In this document: positions 16,592-29,397 of the stretch, one piece after another
Position numbering within the stretch: the first letter of the stretch is position 1
How the letters are laid out: each line of letters opens with the position of its first letter
NCBI GenBank assembly: GCA_035573435.1
Contig: DATMZR010000013.1
Span: forward strand, 44,204 to 108,203
Reading direction: 5' to 3'
From: Solirubrobacterales bacterium
Lineage (GTDB): Bacteria > Actinomycetota > Thermoleophilia > Solirubrobacterales > 70-9
DNA: 64,000 nucleotides
Position numbers and translations under genes: made by a program
Notes under the pieces: generated by a model
Databases searched by the model: none
What the model was told of the DNA's origin: nothing
Seen by the model: only the letters and a program-made list of their open reading frames with translations

Positions 16592-18835
16592 CTATTCCAA
16601 AGTCTGCTCGACCTGCTTGGTCTCGAACAGCTCCAGCACGTCGCCAACCTTGACGTCCTGGTAGCCCTCGAGCACGACGCCGCATTCGAGGCCCTCCTCG
16701 ACCTCCTGCACGTTGTCCTTGAAGCGGCGCAGCGAGCCGATCCTGCCCGTCCAGACGACGGTGCCTTCGCGAACCAGCCGCACCTGAGCGATGCGGGTGA
16801 TCTTGCCGTCGGTGACCACGCAGCCGGCGATCGTGCCCACACGGGAGGCGCGGAAGAGCTCCTTTACCTCGGCCTGGCCGATCGCCTCCTCGACCTCCTC
16901 CGGCTCCAACAGCCCCTCCATCGCCGCGCGGAGATCCTCGGTCACCTTGTAGATGACCGAGTAGGTGCGGATCTCGACACCCTCACGCTCGGCTGCCCTG
17001 CGGGCCTCGGCCAGCGGCCTGACGTTGAAGCCGATGATGATCGCGTCGGAGGCCGCCGCGAGCATCACGTCGGACTCGGTGATCCCGCCCGGCGCGGCGT
17101 GGATCACGTCCACCACGATCTGCTCCTGTGGGACCTTGGCGATCTCGTCCTGAAGCGCCTCGAGCGAGCCCGAGACGTCCGCCTTGAGCACGATGTTGAG
17201 TTCCTTGAGCTCCTCCTCCGTGCCCTTGGAGAAGACCTCTTGGAGGCTGATCTTGCGGGCCTGCTGACGTGCGAGCGATTCGGCCTTGAGGCGCTGGCTG
17301 CGCTGCTGCGCGAGCTGTCGCGCTCGTCGCTCATTCTCCACCGCCTCGACCCGCTCGCCTGCCTCGCAGACGCCGTCCAGCCCCAGCACCTCCACCGGAT
17401 CGCCCGGATGCGCCTCCTTCACGCGCGCCCCGGTGAAGTCGATCATCGCCCTCACCTTGCCCCAGTTTCCCCCCGCGACGATCGCATCGCCCACGTGGAG
17501 CGTGCCCCGCTGGATCAAGACGGTGGCTATCGGGCCGCGGCCGGAATCGAGATGCGACTCGATCACAACGCCCGACGCGGGGGCCTTCGGGTTGGCCTTC
17601 AGCTCCTCGAGCTCCGCGGCGAGGACGATCATCTCGAGCAGGTTGTCGAGGCCCTCCCTGGTCTTGGCGGACACGTCGCAGAAGATCGTGTCGCCGCCCC
17701 AGTCCTCGGGCGTGATCCCCTGCGAGGAGAGCTCGTTGCGGACGCGGTCGGGCTGGGCGTCGGGCTTGTCGATCTTGTTCACGGCGATCAGGATCGGCAC
17801 TCCGGCCGCCCGCGCATGGTCGATCGCCTCGACCGTCTGCGGCATGACCCCATCGTCCGCGGCGACCACGATCACCGCGAGATCGGTGACCTTGGCGCCA
17901 CGGGCCCGCATTGCCGTGAACGCCTCATGTCCGGGAGTGTCGAGGAAGGTGACCAGCTTGCTGTTCTGGTGCACCTGGTACGCGCCGATGTGCTGGGTGA
18001 TCCCCCCGGCCTCGCCCGCGACCACCTCGGACTCGCGGATCGCGTCCAGGAGCGAGGTCTTGCCGTGGTCGACGTGGCCCATGATCGTCACCACGGGCGG
18101 ACGTTCCGCGAGGTCCGCCTCCGCGTCCTGGTGCGCGGGCTCCTCCGGCTCCGCTTCCGCGGCGCTGACGATCTCGACCTTTTGGTTGAGCGCCGCTGCC
18201 AGGGCGGTCACAGCCTCATCCGAAAGGGTCTGCGTGAGCGTGGCCATCTCGCCCAACTCCATCAGCTTCTTGATCACCTCGGCGCTGGGGAGGCTGAGGC
18301 TCTCAGCCACCTCGCGCACGGTCGCGCCCGAAGCGATCTTGGTTGCCTCCGGCTCGGGAGCCTCGCTCAAAGGCCTGACCGGCGGCTCTTCGAGGAGCGG
18401 CCGGCGGCGGCGACCCCCGCGGCGGCGGGGAGGCCGGTGCGGGGGCGCCTGCGGCATGTGCTCGCGGCGAGCCGCCTGGGAGTCGATTACGACCCGGCGG
18501 CGCTTGCGCCCGGCCGAGCCGGCCGCAGGAGCGCTGTCGCTCGCTTGCCGGCGAACCGGAGCCCCGGAGCGGGACTCACCGGAGGCGGGTTTTCCACCAG
18601 CCTTCTTTGGAGCAGACTCACCCCCCTTCGGCTTCGCCTTCGAGCCATCCGTCGACTGAGGGCGTGGCTGGGTGTCGGCATTGCCGCCGGCAGCGGCCAA
18701 TGCCTTCAGCGCGTCCTCCTCTTCAACGCTCGAAGCCGCAACCTTCCCGTCGATTCCGGCAGCGCTCAGCGCCGCGAGCACATCCTTGCTGCTCAGGCCC
18801 TGCTGCTTGGCGATCTCGTGGATGCGCTTCTTCAA
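16592..18835 (-). CDS. infB: Translation initiation factor IF-2
   Basis: 747 residues. The N-terminal IF2_N domain ([19 protein letters not shown]) is followed by a Pro/Arg/Gly-rich linker, a second IF2_N-like motif (about 165-215), the GTPase with GHVDHGKT near 253 and NKID near 350, and the C-terminal fMet-tRNA-binding domains. It is on the short side for actinobacteria, where linkers are often longer. Its start overlaps the nusA stop (ATGA). The YlxR/RnpM gene that often sits between nusA and infB is absent. Confidence 0.97.
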   Translation of the reverse strand: MKKRIHEIAKQQGLSSKDVLAALSAAGIDGKVAASSVEEEDALKALAAAGGNADTQPRPQSTDGSKAKPKGGESAPKKAGGKPASGESRSGAPVRRQASDSAPAAGSAGRKRRRVVIDSQAARREHMPQAPPHRPPRRRGGRRRRPLLEEPPVRPLSEAPEPEATKIASGATVREVAESLSLPSAEVIKKLMELGEMATLTQTLSDEAVTALAAALNQKVEIVSAAEAEPEEPAHQDAEADLAERPPVVTIMGHVDHGKTSLLDAIRESEVVAGEAGGITQHIGAYQVHQNSKLVTFLDTPGHEAFTAMRARGAKVTDLAVIVVAADDGVMPQTVEAIDHARAAGVPILIAVNKIDKPDAQPDRVRNELSSQGITPEDWGGDTIFCDVSAKTREGLDNLLEMIVLAAELEELKANPKAPASGVVIESHLDSGRGPIATVLIQRGTLHVGDAIVAGGNWGKVRAMIDFTGARVKEAHPGDPVEVLGLDGVCEAGERVEAVENERRARQLAQQRSQRLKAESLARQQARKISLQEVFSKGTEEELKELNIVLKADVSGSLEALQDEIAKVPQEQIVVDVIHAAPGGITESDVMLAAASDAIIIGFNVRPLAEARRAAEREGVEIRTYSVIYKVTEDLRAAMEGLLEPEEVEEAIGQAEVKELFRASRVGTIAGCVVTDGKITRIAQVRLVREGTVVWTGRIGSLRRFKDNVQEVEEGLECGVVLEGYQDVKVGDVLELFETKQVEQTLE

Positions 18836-20412
18836 GATTCCTCGGAACGCACTCCCTCGGAATCCTCGCCTGCGGCTTCGGATTCCTCCGATGACTTGAC
18901 CCCGACCGGCGCCGTTTCCTCGGGCGTCTCGTCCTCGGCGGGGGCCGGCTCCTCGGGACCTTCAGCAGCGGCGTCTTGCGCCAGCGCCTGCTCTTTGTCA
19001 GCCTCTCCCCCTTCGGGCTCGTCAGCCGCGGCCTGCTGCTTCTCGGTCGCGGCGAACTCCGCCATGGCACGCTCGACCAGAGGGCGAGTGTCGCTCTCGG
19101 GGGCTTCCGAATCGGCCAGCGTCTGAATCTCCTGCTCCGAGAGCGGGGTGAGCACCGTCACCTGATTGGTGTCGAAACGGGCCAAGGCCTGATGCTGCGG
19201 AAGGCCGCAGTAGCGCGACCCCGCCAGCGCCGCGTTGGGGCATCGTCGTCCGGCGGAGAGCACAGCGGCACAGCGCCCGTCGGCCTCTTCCGCCTCGTCG
19301 TAGGTCAGCTCCTCCTCCACCTGACTGAACTCGGTCTCGGACTTGATGTCCACCTTCCAGCCGGTGAGCTTCGCTGCCAGCCTCGCGTTCTGGCCCTCGC
19401 GCCCGATCGCCAGCGAGAGCTGGTCGTCCGGCACGATGACCGTGGCCTCCTGCTTCTCGTCATCCACCAGCACCTCCCGCACCCGCGCGGGGGACAGGGC
19501 CTTGGCCACGAAGCGGGCGGGCTCCTCGTTGTAGGGGATGATGTCGATCTTCTCGCCGCGCAGCTCGGAGACCACCATCCGAACCCGCGACCCTCTGGGT
19601 CCGACGCAGGCCCCGACGGGATCGACGCCGTCCGCGTGCGAGATGACCGCGATCTTGGAGCGGTAACCGGGCTCTCGCGCGACGCCCACTATCTCCACGA
19701 GGCTGTCGGCAATCTCGGGCACCTCGAGCTCGAACAGCTGCTTGATCAGCTCGGGATTGCGCCGTGAAACCACGATCCCGGGTCCCTTGCCCTCGGCGTT
19801 CACCTCCGTGATCACGGCCTTCACCCGCATGCCGTGGTCGTAGCGCTCGTTCCAGACCTGCTCGGACCGCGGCAGTAGCGCCTCCACGCGCTCGCGCAGC
19901 TGGACCAGCGTGTAGCGGTTGTCCGACTGCTGGATGATCCCCGTGATCAGCTCGCCCACGCGGTCCTGGTACTCCTCGAACATCATGTGTCGCTCCGCCT
20001 CGCGGATCCGCTGCAGGATCACCTGCTTTGCGGTCTGGGCGGCGATCCTGCCGAAGTCCTTCGGGGTGACGTCGCGGGTCGTGATCTGGTCCTCGTACGG
20101 CGCCAACAGCTCGGGGTCGAGCTCCGGCTCCTCGGGCTCGCGTAGCTCACCGGTCTCCGGGTCGATGGTCTGCTCCTGCTCTTCGATCGCCTGCGCCATC
20201 AGGGTCTCCTCCAGCTCGGGCGGCAGGATCAACTCGAAGACGCGGAAATCGCCGGTGTCGCGGTCGAGGTCGACGCGCGCATACTTGGCGGCGCCGGGCG
20301 TCTTCTTGTAGGCGGACAGAAGCGCGTCCTCCAGCGCGGCCATCAGGGTCTCGGCATCGATCCCCTTCTCCTGCTCGAGGCCCTTGATGGCCTCGACGAT
20401 CTCGCGGCTCAT
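18832..20412 (-). CDS. nusA: Transcription factor NusA with a cysteine-rich insertion and acidic tail
   Basis: 526 residues, longer than the usual actinobacterial form (about 330-350). Residues 1-120 are the RNA polymerase-binding domain; S1, KH1 ([19 protein letters not shown]) and KH2 ([18 protein letters not shown]) follow to about 365. Then comes an unusual segment with Cys381, Cys391, Cys402 and His407, spaced like a zinc knuckle, and an Asp/Glu/Ala-rich tail to the end. NusA controls pausing, termination and antitermination. Its start overlaps rimP by 4 bases. A terminator in the operon leader suggests NusA feedback control. Confidence 0.96.
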   Translation of the reverse strand: MSREIVEAIKGLEQEKGIDAETLMAALEDALLSAYKKTPGAAKYARVDLDRDTGDFRVFELILPPELEETLMAQAIEEQEQTIDPETGELREPEEPELDPELLAPYEDQITTRDVTPKDFGRIAAQTAKQVILQRIREAERHMMFEEYQDRVGELITGIIQQSDNRYTLVQLRERVEALLPRSEQVWNERYDHGMRVKAVITEVNAEGKGPGIVVSRRNPELIKQLFELEVPEIADSLVEIVGVAREPGYRSKIAVISHADGVDPVGACVGPRGSRVRMVVSELRGEKIDIIPYNEEPARFVAKALSPARVREVLVDDEKQEATVIVPDDQLSLAIGREGQNARLAAKLTGWKVDIKSETEFSQVEEELTYDEAEEADGRCAAVLSAGRRCPNAALAGSRYCGLPQHQALARFDTNQVTVLTPLSEQEIQTLADSEAPESDTRPLVERAMAEFAATEKQQAAADEPEGGEADKEQALAQDAAAEGPEEPAPAEDETPEETAPVGVKSSEESEAAGEDSEGVRSEES

Positions 20413-20852
20413 CGAGCCTCCTCCAGGGAAACGGAGCGGTCGGGCACGAGATTCGAGCGGCGAATGCGCGATAGCGGGATCTCGATCTCGCCCGCCGGAG
20501 CATCGAGACGAACACGGCGCTCATCCGCTGCGGTCAGCGTGCCGGTAAAGCTGCGCTGGCCCTCGATCGCCTCGCGGGTGCGCACACGCACCCTGCTTCC
20601 CATAAAGCGGCGAAAGTGCTCGGGCTTGGTCAGCGGACGATCGTCCCCGGGTGAGGAGACCTCGAGGGACCACGTCTCCAGCAGGTCGCGTAACTGATTC
20701 GTGACCCGCTCGCAGAGCGCCAGGTCTACCCCATCCGGGTGGTCGATGTATAGGCGCACGGTCTCGGCCGCCGGGCGTTCCAGCGCGATCAACTCGATCG
20801 CGGGATCGAACTCCCGAAGCCTGGACTCGATCTGCGCATGAAGCTCTTCCAA
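20409..20852 (-). CDS. rimP: Ribosome maturation factor RimP
   Basis: 147 residues. VRLYIDHPDGVDLALCERVT and LEVSSPGDDRPL are the core N-domain motifs, and the C-terminal SH3-like domain ends with RSNLVPD. It is needed for 30S assembly and is the first gene of rimP-nusA-infB. The start is ATG or its equivalent at 20852, preceded by a leader of about 100 bases that contains an intrinsic terminator. Confidence 0.95.
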   Translation of the reverse strand: MEELHAQIESRLREFDPAIELIALERPAAETVRLYIDHPDGVDLALCERVTNQLRDLLETWSLEVSSPGDDRPLTKPEHFRRFMGSRVRVRTREAIEGQRSFTGTLTAADERRVRLDAPAGEIEIPLSRIRRSNLVPDRSVSLEEAR

Positions 20853-20898
20853 CTCGTTCCTCTCGCTCCGTTTGTGTCTCGTCCCGCCCTCCGTGCCG

Positions 20899-20923
20899 AA
20901 AAAAAGGCGGGCCCGTGCCCACC
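20899..20923 (-). terminator. Intrinsic terminator / candidate attenuator in the rimP-nusA leader
   Basis: On the minus strand GGTGGGC and GCCCGCC pair over 7 bases (one G-T pair) with a 4-base loop, followed at once by seven Ts. It lies 47 bases before the rimP start and downstream of a TATACT box. It therefore terminates either readthrough from dtd or the rimP operon's own transcript. The 3' arm could also pair with GGCGGG at 20888-20883. Confidence 0.75.
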
Positions 20924-20955
20924 TCGAAGGGTTTCGGGGTGAAAGTAGTTTTCTG

Positions 20956-20961
20956 AGTATA
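20956..20961 (-). promoter_or_regulatory. -10 box TATACT upstream of rimP
   Basis: TATACT on the minus strand, with no good -35. Transcription would start near 20949, giving a leader of roughly 97 bases that includes the terminator at 20899-20923 before rimP begins. Confidence 0.45.
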
Positions 20962-21029
20962 GCCTCGGCCCCTGGCGGGCCAGGCGAGCGTCAGCCGTGG
21001 TGCAGCCGGGGCGTCGTCGCCATTTTCGG

Positions 21030-21446
21030 TCAGGTCTCCAGGATCAGCGTCACCGGCCCGTCGTTGACGAGCTCCACCGCCATCCGGGCTCCAAATACCC
21101 CCCGCCTGGCTCCAAGGCGGTCACAGAAATGCTCGTACAGCGGCTCGGCCAGCTCGGGCGGCGCGGCCCCCGCGAAGCCGGGCCGATTCCCTCGACGTGT
21201 ATCGGCATACAGGGTGAATTGGCTGACGCACAAAACCTCGCGATCGGCGAGCGACTCGTTCATGCGACCCTGCAGATCGTCGAAGACCCGTAGCGCCCTG
21301 ACCTTCTCGGCGAGCCTGCCCGACTCAGCCTCCGTGTCGTCGGGCGCGACGCCCACCAGAACGAGCAGCCCCGGCCCAATTGCCGACACCTGGCGCCCCT
21401 CCACGGAGACCGACGCCCGGCTCACGCGCTGGACCAGAGCTCTCAC
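21030..21446 (-). CDS. dtd: D-aminoacyl-tRNA deacylase
   Basis: 138 residues. [28 protein letters not shown] (the SQxT active-site motif) and [11 protein letters not shown] with the Gly-Pro motif variant are diagnostic. It hydrolyses D-amino acids from mischarged tRNA. It is the last gene of the gmk-rpoZ-coaBC-TPR-dtd set and is followed by the leader region of rimP. Confidence 0.95.
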   Translation of the reverse strand: MRALVQRVSRASVSVEGRQVSAIGPGLLVLVGVAPDDTEAESGRLAEKVRALRVFDDLQGRMNESLADREVLCVSQFTLYADTRRGNRPGFAGAAPPELAEPLYEHFCDRLGARRGVFGARMAVELVNDGPVTLILET

Positions 21447-21463
21447 GGCCCAGGACCGGCCGG

Positions 21464-21838
21464 CTACCGGCTCCCAGCCAAACGCTGCCTGTAGATGCGG
21501 TAGTCGTCGCGCTCCGGGCGCAGATTGGCCGCAATCGCCAGGTGGCGCCGCGCCCGGTCGCGCTGGCCCACCAGGGTCAGCGCCCTGCCAAGGCAGAAGT
21601 GGGCGAAGTCGTTGACCGGATAGCGCTCCACCACAGCCTCGAATTCGCGCGCGGCCTCGGGATACCGCCGGCTGTGGAAGTAGGCGCGGCCCAGCGCTTC
21701 GCGAATCGAGCTCTTCTCGGGCGCCATGCGAGCGGCCTTGGAGAGCGGCACCGTGGCCTGCGCAAAGTCGCCGGACTCGAGGAGCGACATGCCCATTCGG
21801 TAAAGGTGGTAGAGGGAATCGCCGGCCTCTTCGGTCAC
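21464..21838 (-). CDS. TPR-repeat protein
   Basis: About 124 residues from the GTG at 21838 ([20 protein letters not shown]). The frame is open far upstream over coaBC but has no sensible protein there. Three tetratricopeptide-like repeats are visible: [20 protein letters not shown], then [20 protein letters not shown], then [20 protein letters not shown]. These build a helical scaffold for protein contact. Partner and function are unknown; it sits between coaBC and dtd, 20 bases after the coaBC stop. Confidence 0.75.
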   Translation of the reverse strand: MTEEAGDSLYHLYRMGMSLLESGDFAQATVPLSKAARMAPEKSSIREALGRAYFHSRRYPEAAREFEAVVERYPVNDFAHFCLGRALTLVGQRDRARRHLAIAANLRPERDDYRIYRQRLAGSR

Positions 21839-21858
21839 GGGATCAAGTGTACGGAGGC

Positions 21859-23109
21859 TCAGGCAGGTGACTCGGCCGCGCTGCGAATCGCACCCACCCG
21901 GTCGAGGATCGCGGCGGCGACGTCCTCCTTGGGGGCCAGGGGGATCCGATGGTCGCCGGTGCGCTCTACGACCACCACCTCGTTCAGCGCCGAGTCGAAG
22001 CCGATATCGGCTCGTGACACGTCGTTGAAGACGATCGCGTCCAGGGCTTTTCGGTCGAGTTTCGCGCGAGCCCGCTCGATCGCCCGAGCGCCGTGCTCGG
22101 CGGCAAAGCCGACAAGCGTCTGGCCATCGGTCCGCATCGACGCCAGGTGGGCGAGCACGTCCTCCGTCTGCTCGAGCCGAAGCTCGAGGCCCCCGCCTCC
22201 CTCGCGAGAGATCTTCCCCGCTTCCGCCTGGGCCGGCCGGAAGTCGGCCACGGCGGCGACCATCAAGAGCACGTGACACGTCGGGAATTCCTGGTGCAGG
22301 GCGGCCGCCAACTCGGCCGCCGTCTCGACGTCGATCCGTCGCACGCCAGCTGGCTCACCAAGCGAGACGTTCGCCGCCACCAGGGTCACCTCCGCCCCAC
22401 GCCGCCTGGCCTGATCGGCCAGCGCCAGGCCCATTCGTCCGCTCGAGCGGTTCCCGATGAAGCGCACCGAGTCGATGGGCTCCCGGGTTCCGCCGGCCGT
22501 AACCAGTACCCGAAGTCCGTCCCACGGTCCCCGCGCCGCCGGGAGGAGCCCCTCGGCCTCGGCAAGGAGCCGCTCGGGCGACGGCAACCTCCCAACGCCC
22601 ATCTCGCCTCGCGAGGCGAGCTCGCCCTCCTCCGGCTCGACCACGCGCACACCTCGCTCGCGCAGCGTCGCCAGGTTCGCCTGGGTGGCGGCGTCCGCGT
22701 ACATGCGGTCGTTCATCGCCGGAGCGACGGCGCGCGGCGCTTGGCAGGCGAGGAACGAGGTGGTCAACATCGAGTCGGCGATTCCGGCCGCGAGCTTTGC
22801 GACCGTGTTCGCGGACGCGGGCGCGACCATGAACAGGTCGGCGTTGGCAACGAGCTCGAGGTGTCCGATCGGGTCGTGGCCCGGCAGCGGATCCCCCGGG
22901 AAGGCCCCCCGCAGGGGGTCGCGCTCGAATTCATCGTCGAGGACCGGCGCTCCCACGATGCCCTCGAACGAAGCCGCGCCCACGAATCGCTGCGCGGCCG
23001 GGGTCATCAGCACGCGAACCCCGTGCCCGGCCAGCGTCGCAAGTCGCGCCAGCTGCAAGGCCTTGTAGGCGGCGATTCCGCCGCTTACGCCGAGGATGAT
23101 GCGGGCCAT
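21859..23109 (-). CDS. coaBC: Bifunctional phosphopantothenoylcysteine decarboxylase / phosphopantothenate-cysteine ligase
   Basis: 416 residues. The N-terminal flavoprotein CoaC domain (about 1-180) begins GVSGGIAAYKALQLAR and has PAMNDRMY. The C-terminal CoaB domain (about 190-400) has TAGGTREPIDSVRFIGNRSSG (dinucleotide-binding and dimer signature). It carries out two consecutive steps of coenzyme A synthesis. It follows rpoZ, as is usual. Confidence 0.96.
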   Translation of the reverse strand: MARIILGVSGGIAAYKALQLARLATLAGHGVRVLMTPAAQRFVGAASFEGIVGAPVLDDEFERDPLRGAFPGDPLPGHDPIGHLELVANADLFMVAPASANTVAKLAAGIADSMLTTSFLACQAPRAVAPAMNDRMYADAATQANLATLRERGVRVVEPEEGELASRGEMGVGRLPSPERLLAEAEGLLPAARGPWDGLRVLVTAGGTREPIDSVRFIGNRSSGRMGLALADQARRRGAEVTLVAANVSLGEPAGVRRIDVETAAELAAALHQEFPTCHVLLMVAAVADFRPAQAEAGKISREGGGGLELRLEQTEDVLAHLASMRTDGQTLVGFAAEHGARAIERARAKLDRKALDAIVFNDVSRADIGFDSALNEVVVVERTGDHRIPLAPKEDVAAAILDRVGAIRSAAESPA

Positions 23110-23133
23110 CTCGGCGCCCTTACCGCGTGGCCG

Positions 23134-23364
23134 CTAGGCGCGGTAGCGGTAGTTGAGCTTCCCCTGCGCCAGCTCCTCGAGCGCGATCGTCAGGTAGTTG
23201 CCCGACGGCACGTCCACCATCGGCGGCGTGTACTCCTCGTAACTCCCCTCGCCCAGGGCGCGGTAGTAGCTGTTCAGCTGGCGGGCCCGCTTTGCCGTCA
23301 CCATCACCGCCGCATAGTGCGAGTCGGTTCGGTCCAGCAGCTTGTCTACGCGTGGCTTGATCAT
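23134..23364 (-). CDS. rpoZ: RNA polymerase omega subunit
   Basis: 76 residues, a little short. The helix VMVTAKRARQLNSYY and the SGNYLTIALEELAQGKL segment match the RpoZ core that chaperones the beta' subunit. A TAGAAT box nine bases before the ATG suggests an additional leaderless promoter inside the operon. It lies between gmk and coaBC, the classic arrangement. Confidence 0.92.
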   Translation of the reverse strand: MIKPRVDKLLDRTDSHYAAVMVTAKRARQLNSYYRALGEGSYEEYTPPMVDVPSGNYLTIALEELAQGKLNYRYRA

Positions 23365-23373
23365 CTCATGGCC

Positions 23374-23379
23374 ATTCTA
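23374..23379 (-). promoter_or_regulatory. -10 box TAGAAT for leaderless rpoZ
   Basis: TAGAAT (5 of 6 to consensus), then nine bases, then the rpoZ ATG. The geometry matches the other leaderless starts in the window. No strong -35 is seen. Confidence 0.4.
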
Positions 23380-23392
23380 GAGGGAGTACTGG

Positions 23393-23956
23393 CTACGGAT
23401 CACGGAGCAGCTCATCGCGCACGATCGCTTCCAGCTTCGCAGCCGCCGCGTCGACCTCGTCGTTGACCACCACGTGCTCGAACTCCTCTTGCGCGGCGAG
23501 CTCCAGCTCCGCCGTCCGGAGACGCTCGTCGATCGCCCCGCCGGAGTCCGTGCCCCGAGCCTCCAGCCGCTGACGGAGGGCGGCGGGGTGCGGAGGAGCA
23601 ATGAATACCTGGACCGACTCCGGCATCGCCGCACGCACCTGGCGGGCGCCCTGCACCTCGATCTCAAGGACCACCGACCGGCCCTCGGCCAGCCGCCGCT
23701 CGACCTCGCCGCGCAGGGTCCCGTACCGATTCCCGCTGTACGTGGCGTGTTCCAGGAACTCTCCCTTGCGGGCCCGCTGGTCGAACTCTTCACTGCCGAG
23801 GAAGTGGTAATCGCGGCCATTCACCTCGCACTGGCGCGGCTCCCTCGTGGTCGCCGACACCGATACCTCGAGGCCTTGGATGCGCCGCACGAGCTGTGAG
23901 ATCAGCGTCCCCTTGCCAACGCCGGACGGACCGGTGATCACGAACACCTTCGGCAC
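23393..23956 (-). CDS. gmk: Guanylate kinase
   Basis: 187 residues from the GTG at 23956 (VPKVFVITGPSGVGKGTLI). The P-loop GPSGVGKGT, the GMP-binding SATTREPR and the EIEVQGARQV segment are present. It phosphorylates GMP to GDP. The upstream extension of the frame is not protein-like. It lies between mihF and rpoZ as in many actinobacteria. Confidence 0.95.
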   Translation of the reverse strand: MPKVFVITGPSGVGKGTLISQLVRRIQGLEVSVSATTREPRQCEVNGRDYHFLGSEEFDQRARKGEFLEHATYSGNRYGTLRGEVERRLAEGRSVVLEIEVQGARQVRAAMPESVQVFIAPPHPAALRQRLEARGTDSGGAIDERLRTAELELAAQEEFEHVVVNDEVDAAAAKLEAIVRDELLRDP

Positions 23957-24078
23957 GGCGCCAATCCTTGCGGACGAACCGGCGTCGGTCACCGTCGAAG
24001 GGTCGGCTGGCGCCCTTCCGGACCACATGGGTCTGAAACGCGCCACCGAGCTGGCGTGACGTGTTGCGGCGGCCTGCG

Positions 24079-24414
24079 CTAGCGACGCAACTGGGTGACG
24101 AGCTCGGCGCGCTGGCGGGCCGAGAGGCCACCGATGGTCTTCGAGGGCGAGATCCGGCACTGGGTGAGGACCTTGTTCGCCTTCACCCGCCCGTACTTGG
24201 GGACCGCCATGATCATGTCGAAGGCCTTGGCGGACATCACATAGTCCGGCGGGTCGCGGAGGATCACCTCCACCTTGACCTTGCCCGCCTTCAGATCACG
24301 CTTCAACTTTGCCCGCCTGGAGCGGATCTCGTTCGCCCGCCGCAGAGCCCGCAATCGCTGCTCGTGGCTCCTCTCGGGAACGGCGGCAGCGGTGTCGACG
24401 GAGGTCGGGGCCAC
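24079..24414 (-). CDS. mihF: Integration host factor, actinobacterial type
   Basis: About 111 residues from the GTG at 24414. The helix-two-turn-helix core is evident: RSRRAKLKRDLKAGKVKV, then LTQCRISPSKTIGGLSARQR. This nucleoid-associated protein bends DNA without sequence specificity and is essential in mycobacteria. A nearby ATG at 24429 is unlikely to be used because it falls inside the -10 box (TATGAT, 24425-24430). The leaderless GTG, ten bases after the box, fits better. Confidence 0.92.
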   Translation of the reverse strand: MAPTSVDTAAAVPERSHEQRLRALRRANEIRSRRAKLKRDLKAGKVKVEVILRDPPDYVMSAKAFDMIMAVPKYGRVKANKVLTQCRISPSKTIGGLSARQRAELVTQLRR

Positions 24415-24424
24415 GGCGGCGGCG

Positions 24425-24454
24425 ATCATATACCCGCCGCCGCGGGACAGACAA
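24425..24454 (-). promoter_or_regulatory. Promoter of mihF (TTGTCT-18 bp-TATGAT)
   Basis: TTGTCT at 24449-24454 and TATGAT at 24425-24430 with an 18-bp spacer, on the minus strand, is the best-formed promoter in the window. The start point would fall near 24418, just before the GTG at 24414. Confidence 0.6.
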
Positions 24455-24491
24455 GGGGAGCTTGCCCAATACGCGGAAATTCGGTTCGACC

Positions 24492-25424
24492 TTAGGTTGA
24501 GGTCGACGCCGGCATCCTGCCGCGCAGCTCAGAGATCGAGTCTGGAGGGGCTGCCGGGACCGCCGCCTCCAGCTCCGCCCGCACCCTCTTCGCGGCCAGT
24601 GGATCGCGAAAGTTGGCCGTGCCAACGGCCACGGCGGTTGCCCCGGCGGCGAGGAACTCGAGCGCGTCGGCACCCGACTCGATCCCTCCCATGCCGATCA
24701 CCGGCACGGAGACCGCCGAAGCGACATCGCGCACCTGGCCCACCGCGAAGGGCCTGATCGCCGGCCCCGAGAGGCCCCCGCGTCCCGCTCCGAGCCACGG
24801 CTCGAGGGTCGCCGGGTCAATCGCCGCGGCCCGGAGGGTGTTGACCAGCGACATCCCGTCGGCGCCTCCCTCCTCGGCTGCCTTTGCGACCTCTGCCGGG
24901 TCGGCAACGTTCGGTGTGAGCTTGACGATCAGCGGCTTCGCGGTCAGCGGGCGCAGGGCCTGGGTAAGCGCCAGGGTCTCTTCGGGCTGCTGACCGATGA
25001 TCAGTCCCGATTCGACGTTCGGGCACGAGATGTTCAGCTCCAAGGCGGCGACCTCGGCCCGGTTCGCGACGCCCTCGACGAGGCGCGCGAATTCACGGTG
25101 GCTCGTGCCCATCACCGAGACCACGAGCGGCACCGAAAGCTCCGCCAAGATGGGCAGGTCCTGATCCAGGAACCCGTGGAGCCCCTTGTTGGGGAGCCCG
25201 ATCGAGTTGATCATCCCCGACGGGGTCTCGACGATACGTGGCGGCGGATTCCCGGCCCGAGGCTCGAGCGTGATCGTCTTCGAGACGAAGGCCGAGAAGG
25301 GAAAGTCGTCCAGGAGTGCCTCGCCGAAGACCCTCCGGGCTGCGATCGCATCGAAGGTCCCGGAGCCATTCAGCACCGGGTGCTCCAGGCGCAGTCCGCA
25401 GAGCTCGAGGCCCAGGTCCATCAC
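24492..25424 (-). CDS. pyrD: Dihydroorotate dehydrogenase, class 1B catalytic subunit
   Basis: 310 residues. NGSGTFDA, the FMN-binding KTITLEPRAGNPPPR, and NISCPNVE with the class 1 catalytic cysteine are present; GMGGIESGADALEFLAAGA closes the barrel. It oxidises dihydroorotate to orotate. The next gene upstream, pyrK, provides the NAD-linked electron-transfer subunit, which identifies class 1B. The start (GTG at 25424, or ATG at 25421) abuts the pyrK stop. pyrF, often next in actinobacteria, is not here. Confidence 0.95.
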   Translation of the reverse strand: MMDLGLELCGLRLEHPVLNGSGTFDAIAARRVFGEALLDDFPFSAFVSKTITLEPRAGNPPPRIVETPSGMINSIGLPNKGLHGFLDQDLPILAELSVPLVVSVMGTSHREFARLVEGVANRAEVAALELNISCPNVESGLIIGQQPEETLALTQALRPLTAKPLIVKLTPNVADPAEVAKAAEEGGADGMSLVNTLRAAAIDPATLEPWLGAGRGGLSGPAIRPFAVGQVRDVASAVSVPVIGMGGIESGADALEFLAAGATAVAVGTANFRDPLAAKRVRAELEAAVPAAPPDSISELRGRMPASTST

Positions 25425-26283
25425 TCAGTGCTCCGAGTGTCCCGAACCCGGCACCAGGGCGGTCGCGATCCGGGCCGCATCGACCACCGGGCCGTCCACG
25501 CACAGCCGCATGTAGCCACCGCCGGAAAGCGGCACGGCGCACCCGAAGCAGGCCCCGAAGCCACACCCCATGGGCGCCTCCATGGCCAGCTCGGCAACGA
25601 CCCCCGCGCGCACACACATCCCCCGCACCGTCTCCAGCATCGCCGGGGGCCCGCAGGCGTAGACGGGGCCGCTGTCCGTTTTATCGCCCTCGAGCATGAC
25701 CGCCAGCAGATCGGTGACGTAGCCCTTGTGGCCCGTATGCCCGTCCTCGCTCGCCAGCCGGACCTCCGAGCAGTCGAACAGCTCCTGCACGCCCCCCGAA
25801 TGGTCGCGGTCTCGAAACCCGAGCAGGGTGCGGACCGCGACCCCGCGCTGGCCGAGCTGGTGGCTCCAGAGCGCAAGCGGCGCGATCCCGACGCCCCCGC
25901 CGACCAGGATCGCCCCCGCCGCGGCCGAGACCAGGCGACCGGGTGGCGAGAACGGCCGCCCCAGCGGCCCGGTTACCCAGAGCCCGTCGCCGGGCTGTAA
26001 CGCGGCCAGCCTCTCCGTCCCGGGCCCGACGGCCTCAACCAGGAAATCGAGCCGCCGCTCGCCGTCGGCGCCCGACGCCCCGGCGACCGAAAAGGCGCGA
26101 GGCAGGTAGGGCCGTCCGTTACGCCTGCCCCACCCCTCGGCCGCCGTGAGCATGTAGAACTGGCCTCCCAGCGGCTCGGGGCCCAACTGGTCGAGCCCCG
26201 AAAAGATCCGGTAGCCGCCGGTTTCGCGGTTGTGCGTCACCTCGCACAGCCGCCGGCCGGGCGGAGCGGCGACGACACGCTCG

Positions 26284-29389
<3,106 letters not shown>

Positions 29390-29397
<8 letters not shown>

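Noticed and set aside
15898..16685. 262-residue version of rbfA
   Set aside because: The first 150 residues lie over DUF503 in another frame and are not protein-like; the normal RbfA begins at 16229.
17099..19126. 675-codon plus-strand frame over infB
   Set aside because: It is antisense to unmistakable infB and nusA sequence and has no recognisable motif.
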